Assembly: GCF_034424645.1 (NCBI RefSeq)
Contig: NZ_CP139969.1
Span: forward strand, 2,108,001 to 2,172,000
Length of the DNA stretch: 64,000 nt
Reading direction: 5' to 3'
Source of the DNA: Bordetella avium
GTDB lineage: Bacteria > Pseudomonadota > Gammaproteobacteria > Burkholderiales > Burkholderiaceae_B
The notes under the pieces are model-generated. The model was not told the origin of the DNA. It did not search any database and saw nothing but the letters and a program-made list of their open reading frames with translations. The translations under genes were made by a program, and so were the position numbers. Numbering within the stretch: the first letter of the stretch is position 1; the number at the start of each line of letters is the position of its first letter. Positions 59,612-64,000 of this stretch are shown piece by piece.

Positions 59612-60832
59612 CGCAGACCCTCCTGCCAGGCGCGCAGCCCGGGCAAATCGGCTGTGCGGCGAATACCCTGAGTGCTGAGCTTCCACCAAGCCGAGAACGA
59701 GCGACAGGACTGCTCGAGGACGGGAAACAACGTGGGCGCGGGGCGCTGCCGCACCGCCGCCGGCAATAGGTGACGCACATGCGGGTTGGACAGCGTCTGG
59801 ATATCACGCGCGCCTTGCAGCAGGCGCAGGAGGGACGCTCCGTCGCCATAACAGTCATAAGCGGCGACAGCCCCCATGCGCGTCGCCACAAAGCGCCAGC
59901 GGCGCTCACTCCAGGGCCAGCGCAGATGATAAGGCTGGGGCCACCAGCCGACGCAAAGGCGATCGGCCGGCATATCGTCTGGCAACTCTCCCAAAGCCCA
60001 GGGATGGACCAGCCATACCGAACGGCCGCGCACCACCTCTGCCGGTGGCGGCTTGCACAGCCACGGCGGATGGCCCGTCAGGCCAGGGGGGGCCATTCCC
60101 GCCCCCCCCCGATGCCTCTGTCCAGGGCGCTAGGCCTCGCGCCATCGCGTCCAAGCGCTCGTAGGGCGCGTCGATCGGCGTGCCCGGGCTGTGCCAGGCT
60201 TCGGGCGCAAAGCGCGCCACATTCTCAGCGTTAAACAGATAGGGTTTGGCGCTGGCCGTGCCGGCGACCCATTGCCAGCTCAAGTGGTTGCTGCCCAAAT
60301 CGCCGTCGAGCAAATGGCCTAGCAACCAGTCCGCCGCGCAACGCCAGTGAACCTGACGCGCATGCACGACATAGCTGGCCAGCCACAAACGGGCATGATT
60401 ATGCAGATAGCCGCTGGCATACAGCGTGCGCACGGCCAGGTCGATGACTGGCAAGCCGGTTCGAGCCTCACAGATGTCTGGCGGCATCTCAGTCGCGTAG
60501 GCTTCATCAGGGCGGGGTCCCGGCCGAAGCGACGCAAAAATATCGTCACCACGGGTATCCCAAACATGCTGAAAATAGGCCCGCCATCCTAACTCCATCA
60601 CCCAACGGTGCTGCACGGCGTTTAAAAAGCCCTGCGTATCCCGCTGCAAGTTAAGCCCAAGCAGCTCAGGCAGACTGAGCAAGCCATGAGTGAGATAAGG
60701 AGAGAGGCGCGACACGGCACCGTCCAGATGATTGCGCGTGAGCGCATAGGCCGCCGGATCGAAGGCGGCGACCCGCGCCAAGGCCGCCTCGCGTGTGGGC
60801 GGAAAGTCATCTTTTGGCATGCTGGGCAGCAT
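59608..60832 (-). pseudogene. Photolyase-like FAD-binding domain protein, interrupted at a C9 run
   Basis: Two frames that join into about 407 residues if one base is removed. The first holds the photolyase FAD-binding domain: TRNHLDGAVSRLSPYLTHGL, VQHRWVMELGWRAYFQHVWD, RTLYASGYLHNHARLWLASY and the DLGSNHLSWQWVAGT core. The second holds the C-terminal domain (GHPPWLCKPPPAEVVRG, WPQPYHLRWPWSERRWRFVA). The break lies at a nine-base C run (60102-60110) with a seven-base G run close by. With eight C the frame is continuous. It starts at ATG 60832 in a TGATG overlap with the cryptochrome stop and lacks an N-terminal antenna domain. It may be phase-variable, dead or a sequence error. Confidence 0.8.
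60102..60110. repeat. C9 homopolymer in the photolyase-like gene
   Basis: Nine consecutive C on the plus strand (G on the coding strand). Length change by one base restores the reading frame of the gene. A second run, G7, lies at 60086-60092. Such tracts are classic slippage sites in Bordetella. Confidence 0.9.
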
Positions 60833-62382
60833 CACAACTCCTGCCGCTGCGCCGCCCATCGCAGCGCCTGCGAACGCTCGCGGATCGCTGCGGCTTCCTC
60901 GTCAGACAAACGCTGCAAATTCCGAACCTGCATGGCCATGCGGCTATTGCTCGCCAAAGCCTTCTCGTGGCGCATCAGAAAATCCCAGTACAGCGTGGTG
61001 TAGGGGCAGGCCTGCTCGCCCAGACGCTGCGCCGGGTCATAGCGACAGCCCTTGCAAGGCCCGCCCATGCGCTCGATGTACTTGCCTGTAGCCACATAGG
61101 GTTTGCTAGCCATCAGGCCGCCATCGGCGTACTGACTCATACCCAGGGTGTTGGGCAGCTCCACCCATTCGACCGCATCGACATAAACGGCCAGATACCA
61201 AGCATGTAGCTGCTGCGGCCGCACGCCCAGCAGCAAGGCGAACAGGCCAGCCACCATCAGCCGCTGAATATGATGGGCATAGCCCAGCGCCAGGGTCTGG
61301 TGCAGCACCTCGCGCAGGCAAGCCATCTGCGTCTGCCCGGTCCAATACCAGGCGGGGAGCGCCTCATCCGCGCCAAGCGCATTGCGTTCAAGATAGCCCG
61401 GCATCTGGGTCCAATAGAGGCCGCGCACATATTCGCGCCAGCCCAGAATCTGGCGGATGAAGCCCTCGGCACTTTGAAGCGGCACGCGTCCCGCCCGGTA
61501 AGCAAGTTCGGCGGCCTGCACCACTTCGCGCGCACTAAGCAGCTTCAGATTGAGCGCGGCCGATAGCTGCGAGTGGTACAGCCAGGGCTCGCCCGGCCAC
61601 AGCGCATCCTCATAGGGCCCGAACAGCGGCAGGCGCTCCTCGATGAACTGCCGCAGCGCCGCTAAGGCCTGCTCGCGGTTCACTGGCCAGGCAAAGGCCT
61701 CCAGGCTTCCAGGGTGCTGGGCAAAACGGCGCGCAACCAGATCCAGCACCTCGCGCGTCAGCGCATCGGGCGCGAAGCGCGGCGGCGCAGGCAAACGCCC
61801 CGGACCCTCGGCGCCGAAGGCCTGACGGTTGTCGGCATCGAGGTTCCAGCGCCCGCCCACGGGTTTGCCCTCATCCATCAGCACGCCGTGGCGCTGACGC
61901 AGCTCGCGATAGAAAAACTCCAGGCGCAACGACTTGCGCGTCCGGGCGTGGGCGCGGAACTCGCGCACCGTGCTGAAAAAATGCCGGTCCTCGCGCAACT
62001 CAAGCGGCAGCCCCAGGTCGGTGGCGACCGCTCGCAGAGACTGCAAGACGCGCCAGTCGCCCGGCGCGGTCATCACTAAGCGCTCGGGGCGCAGCGCCAA
62101 TAGCGCCGCCCGCAGCGAGACGGCCAGGCTGATAGGTTCAGGATCGTCGTCCAGTCGGTGATAGCGCAGCGGCCAGCCGTGCGATTGCAGGACAGCGGCA
62201 AAATGCCGCATGGCCGCCAGAAACAGCGCAATGCGCGGCTGGCTGGACCAGACATGAGTAGACTCCTCGGCGGCCTCGGCCATCCAGACGCAGTCCTGCT
62301 CCGGATCGAAACCATCCAGAGCGGCGGCCTGGATATCGAGTTGATCCCCCAGCACGAGGACCAAATGGCGGCAATGACTCAT
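60832..62382 (-). CDS. Iron-sulfur bacterial cryptochrome/photolyase (FeS-BCP, PhrB-like)
   Basis: 516 residues. It starts MSHCRHLVLVLGDQLDIQAA and contains DRHFFSTVREFRAHA, the FAD-binding PLFGPYEDALWPGEPWLYHS, GFIRQILGWREYVRGLYW and NTLGMSQYADGGLMASKPYV. Cys355, Cys443, Cys446 and Cys459 keep the spacing of the four 4Fe-4S ligands of Agrobacterium PhrB (350, 438, 441, 454). These enzymes repair (6-4) photoproducts or signal light and use a lumazine antenna. The start overlaps the DUF2256 stop by ATGA. It is the core gene of the operon. Confidence 0.93.
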   Translation of the reverse strand: MSHCRHLVLVLGDQLDIQAAALDGFDPEQDCVWMAEAAEESTHVWSSQPRIALFLAAMRHFAAVLQSHGWPLRYHRLDDDPEPISLAVSLRAALLALRPERLVMTAPGDWRVLQSLRAVATDLGLPLELREDRHFFSTVREFRAHARTRKSLRLEFFYRELRQRHGVLMDEGKPVGGRWNLDADNRQAFGAEGPGRLPAPPRFAPDALTREVLDLVARRFAQHPGSLEAFAWPVNREQALAALRQFIEERLPLFGPYEDALWPGEPWLYHSQLSAALNLKLLSAREVVQAAELAYRAGRVPLQSAEGFIRQILGWREYVRGLYWTQMPGYLERNALGADEALPAWYWTGQTQMACLREVLHQTLALGYAHHIQRLMVAGLFALLLGVRPQQLHAWYLAVYVDAVEWVELPNTLGMSQYADGGLMASKPYVATGKYIERMGGPCKGCRYDPAQRLGEQACPYTTLYWDFLMRHEKALASNSRMAMQVRNLQRLSDEEAAAIRERSQALRWAAQRQEL

Positions 62383-62549
62383 GAGCGGCCCTTGGCCGGA
62401 CCGGCCCGCCGGCAGGCCTCGCAACAGTACAAGACCTGCTCCCAGCACCGGGCCCAGCGGCGACGCCAGGTCATGGGTCGCTGACAATGGGCACAGGGCT
62501 TGCTGGGCAAGTACTGCTTGTTGCCTCGGTGACCGCGCGGCGGGCTCAT
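62379..62549 (-). CDS. DUF2256 small zinc-binding protein
   Basis: 56 residues. The pattern KPCAHCQRPMTWRRRWARCW followed by YCCEACRR is diagnostic for DUF2256, a zinc-ribbon-like protein commonly encoded beside FeS cryptochromes. It overlaps both neighbours by four bases. Its role is unknown; help in assembling or handling the photolyase cofactor is a guess. Confidence 0.85.
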   Translation of the reverse strand: MSPPRGHRGNKQYLPSKPCAHCQRPMTWRRRWARCWEQVLYCCEACRRAGPAKGRS

Positions 62550-62920
62550 GGCCGCAGCGGCCGCCGCCATAGCCGGCGCAGGCGCAGAAACAGCCGGTAT
62601 GCGGCTTCCAGCAGCCATTGCATCGGGGCGGGGGACAAGCTGCGCCCCAGCCAGGCCCAACGCGGCAGCAAAGTCCACAGGGCAGTGAAGGCCGCCGCGC
62701 CGCTCAACAGCCTCCCGTCAGCAAGCCGCAGATGCAATCGGCCCAAAGCTGCCTCCCGGCTCAGGCCGGGGCCCAGGTCTGCCGTGCCACACTGAGACAG
62801 GTCGACCCAGTCTAGGCGCTCGGCGCCGGGACCGCTCCGGTAGAGGGCGACCTCGCGTGAGCAGATCGGACAGCCACCGTCATAGAACAGCTTGGGGCGG
62901 AAGGATTGGATTTCTGGCAT
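62546..62920 (-). CDS. DCC-family thiol-disulfide protein (DUF393)
   Basis: 124 residues. The DCC motif is LFYDGGCPICSREVALYR with Cys17 and Cys20, followed by the family's hydrophobic LLSGAAAFTALWTLLPRWAW region. DUF393 proteins are predicted thioredoxin-like oxidoreductases of unknown target. It is the first gene of the operon, directly behind the shared divergent promoter, and overlaps DUF2256 by four bases. Confidence 0.87.
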   Translation of the reverse strand: MPEIQSFRPKLFYDGGCPICSREVALYRSGPGAERLDWVDLSQCGTADLGPGLSREAALGRLHLRLADGRLLSGAAAFTALWTLLPRWAWLGRSLSPAPMQWLLEAAYRLFLRLRRLWRRPLRP

Positions 62921-62933
62921 GAAGGCTTAAATC

Positions 62934-63006
62934 AAACTCATACTGAACTCATAATAAGACGAATTCTGTTATTTTGACAATAATCAACTCAATTCAAACT
63001 CATATA
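62934..63006. promoter_or_regulatory. Divergent promoter with paired AACTCA repeats
   Basis: The minus promoter has -35 TTGTCA (62980-62975) and -10 TTATTA (62957-62952) 17 bases apart. The plus promoter has -35 TTGACA (62974-62979) and a poorly placed -10 (CATATA, 63001-63006). Four direct AACTCA copies stand in two pairs, starts at 62935/62946 and 62986/62997, each pair 11 bases apart. One pair covers the minus start region; the other fills the plus spacer. Confidence 0.65.
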
Positions 63007-63015
63007 CGCCCCGTA

Positions 63016-64000
63016 ATGTCTTTACAGCCAGACCCCGGCCCTCGCGAGGGGCAAACTCTTTTCCGAAGCGGGGCAGCGGCCCGTCTGGCGCAGATGCCGG
63101 TCGCGACCCTGCGCATTTGGGAACAGCGCTACCAGGCTGTGCAGCCCCGTACTGCCCCATCCGGCCACCGGCTCTACACCCCGGCCGACATCCAGCGCCT
63201 GCAGTTGCTGCGTGCGCTGACTCAGCAGGGCCACGCCATCGGCTCACTCGCCCCCTTGGGTTTGGAAGCCCTAGAGGCGCTGGCCGCCCAGCACACCGTG
63301 GGCGAGGCAGCTGGCAAGGCACAGCGCGCACGCAGACCGCTGCGCCTGGTGGTCGTAGGACCCGCATTCGCGGCGCGGCTGGCTCGTCCCGCAGTAGCCC
63401 TCCAGTTGGGGGGCCCTGTGCAACTGCTGGCGGTGCACGAGTCGCTACAGGAGGCCGCTCAATCGGCTTTGGCCCGCCCCTACGACCTGCTTGTCTGGCA
63501 GACGCCCGGCCTGCTCTCTGAAAACCTGGACGGACTGCGGGCCGCCCAAACCGCCCTGCAGGCGCCATCGGTCGCCGCCGTCTATCGCTTTGGCAACGCC
63601 GCCGCGAAAGCCGCACTGGCGCGAGAGGCGGTGTTGCTGCTGCGCGAACCGCCGGATGACGAGAGCCTGGGGGCCTGGCTCGCGACGGCGGGCCTCGCGC
63701 CCCCGGCGGCGGCGCGTACTGCAGCGAACGCGGCCACCACGGCATCGACACAGCCGCCCGCCCGCCGCTACGACGATGCGCAGCTAACCGCCATCGCCGG
63801 CATGGCCTCGACACTGGCCTGCGAGTGCCCGCGCCATATCGCCGAGTTGCTGATGCTGCTGTCCAGCTTCGAGGCCTATAGCGGCAGTTGCCAGCTCAGC
63901 AGCCCCCAAGACGCGGCGCTGCATGCCGAGCTGCAAGCTTTGGCGGCGCGCTCGCGCGCCCTGTTCGAAGAGGCGCTGGAACGGGTGACGCAACACGAAG
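63016..64000 (+). CDS. MerR-family regulator, paralogue of 52645 (3' end outside window)
   Basis: At least 328 residues. The HTH is RSGAAARLAQMPVATLRIWE followed by QRYQAVQPRTAPSG, closely like the MerR protein before folE. The middle is divergent, with an LRLVVVGPAFAARLARP strand and no B12 motif. The C-terminus again has STLACECPRHIAELLMLLSS, FEAYSGSC and SPQDAALH. It is divergent from the photolyase operon and shares operator hexamers with it. ATG at 63016 starts just past the promoter. The last residues lie beyond the window. Confidence 0.85.
   Translation, partial: MSLQPDPGPREGQTLFRSGAAARLAQMPVATLRIWEQRYQAVQPRTAPSGHRLYTPADIQRLQLLRALTQQGHAIGSLAPLGLEALEALAAQHTVGEAAGKAQRARRPLRLVVVGPAFAARLARPAVALQLGGPVQLLAVHESLQEAAQSALARPYDLLVWQTPGLLSENLDGLRAAQTALQAPSVAAVYRFGNAAAKAALAREAVLLLREPPDDESLGAWLATAGLAPPAAARTAANAATTASTQPPARRYDDAQLTAIAGMASTLACECPRHIAELLMLLSSFEAYSGSCQLSSPQDAALHAELQALAARSRALFEEALERVTQHE

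Noticed and set aside
63022-63814. Minus-strand frames over the second MerR gene
   Set aside because: Shadows of a clear MerR coding frame on the plus strand.

Overview
This 64 kb chromosomal window comes from a high-GC betaproteobacterium that looks like Bordetella or a close Alcaligenaceae relative. The signs are SphB1-like lipoprotein subtilisin autotransporters, a glnB/nadE pair, GTP-dependent PEP carboxykinase, class I DAHP synthase with a TTG start, and many short operons. There is no rRNA, no CRISPR array and no intact insertion sequence. One tRNA gene, tRNA-Ala(CGC), is present.

Layout. 1-2.3 kb: 3' part of a gamma-glutamyltransferase gene and its divergent LysR regulator. 2.3-9.05 kb: two tandem subtilase autotransporter genes; the first is intact, the second carries two frameshifts and an in-frame stop. 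A 12-codon copy of the glnB 3' end lies between them and marks the duplication boundary. 9-14 kb: glnB, nadE, an MscS-type channel and argH. 14-19 kb: nitroreductase, a CadR-like regulator divergent from a Cd/Zn/Pb P-type ATPase, exonuclease III, tRNA-Ala and a decayed mqsA antitoxin. 19-25 kb: a four-gene overlapping operon pckG-fetA-fetB-hypoxanthine DNA glycosylase, plus a thioredoxin-like protein and a GNAT enzyme. 25-31 kb: a MocR regulator, gor, aroG, an I78 inhibitor lipoprotein, a ParB-like protein and a terminated candidate sRNA. 31.5-43.6 kb: an isocitrate dehydrogenase relic, 2-keto-4-pentenoate hydratase, three MFS transporters (one paired with an ArsR regulator), SapC, an amino acid permease, an HTH/hydrolase pair and a DUF421 protein. 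43.6-48.3 kb: a 1548-residue helicase-nuclease that resembles single-gene anti-phage systems. 49-52 kb: a vitamin B6 cluster (ptsJ-like regulator, pdxY, yggS).

52.5-64 kb is the most interesting part. Two paralogous MerR regulators, which share a cysteine-containing C-terminal domain and have no recognisable B12 domain, bracket this stretch. One precedes folE. The other is divergent from a tightly overlapped operon: DCC thiol protein, DUF2256, iron-sulfur cryptochrome/photolyase, a second photolyase-like protein and the UvrC-like nuclease Cho. Both regulatory regions carry repeated copies of the same hexamer, AACTCA/TGAGTT, arranged around the promoters. I infer a light- or oxidative-stress-induced DNA repair regulon like the LitR/PplR regulons of other proteobacteria. 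The second photolyase gene is interrupted at a run of nine C, which would toggle its frame. Between these two groups sit an autotransporter barrel relic and a folate-independent methionine synthase operon (mesX-mesD, possibly with a flavin reductase) behind a MetR-type box.

Start codons were chosen by Shine-Dalgarno spacing, overlap with the upstream gene and family length. Family names come from motifs read by eye; no database search was run.
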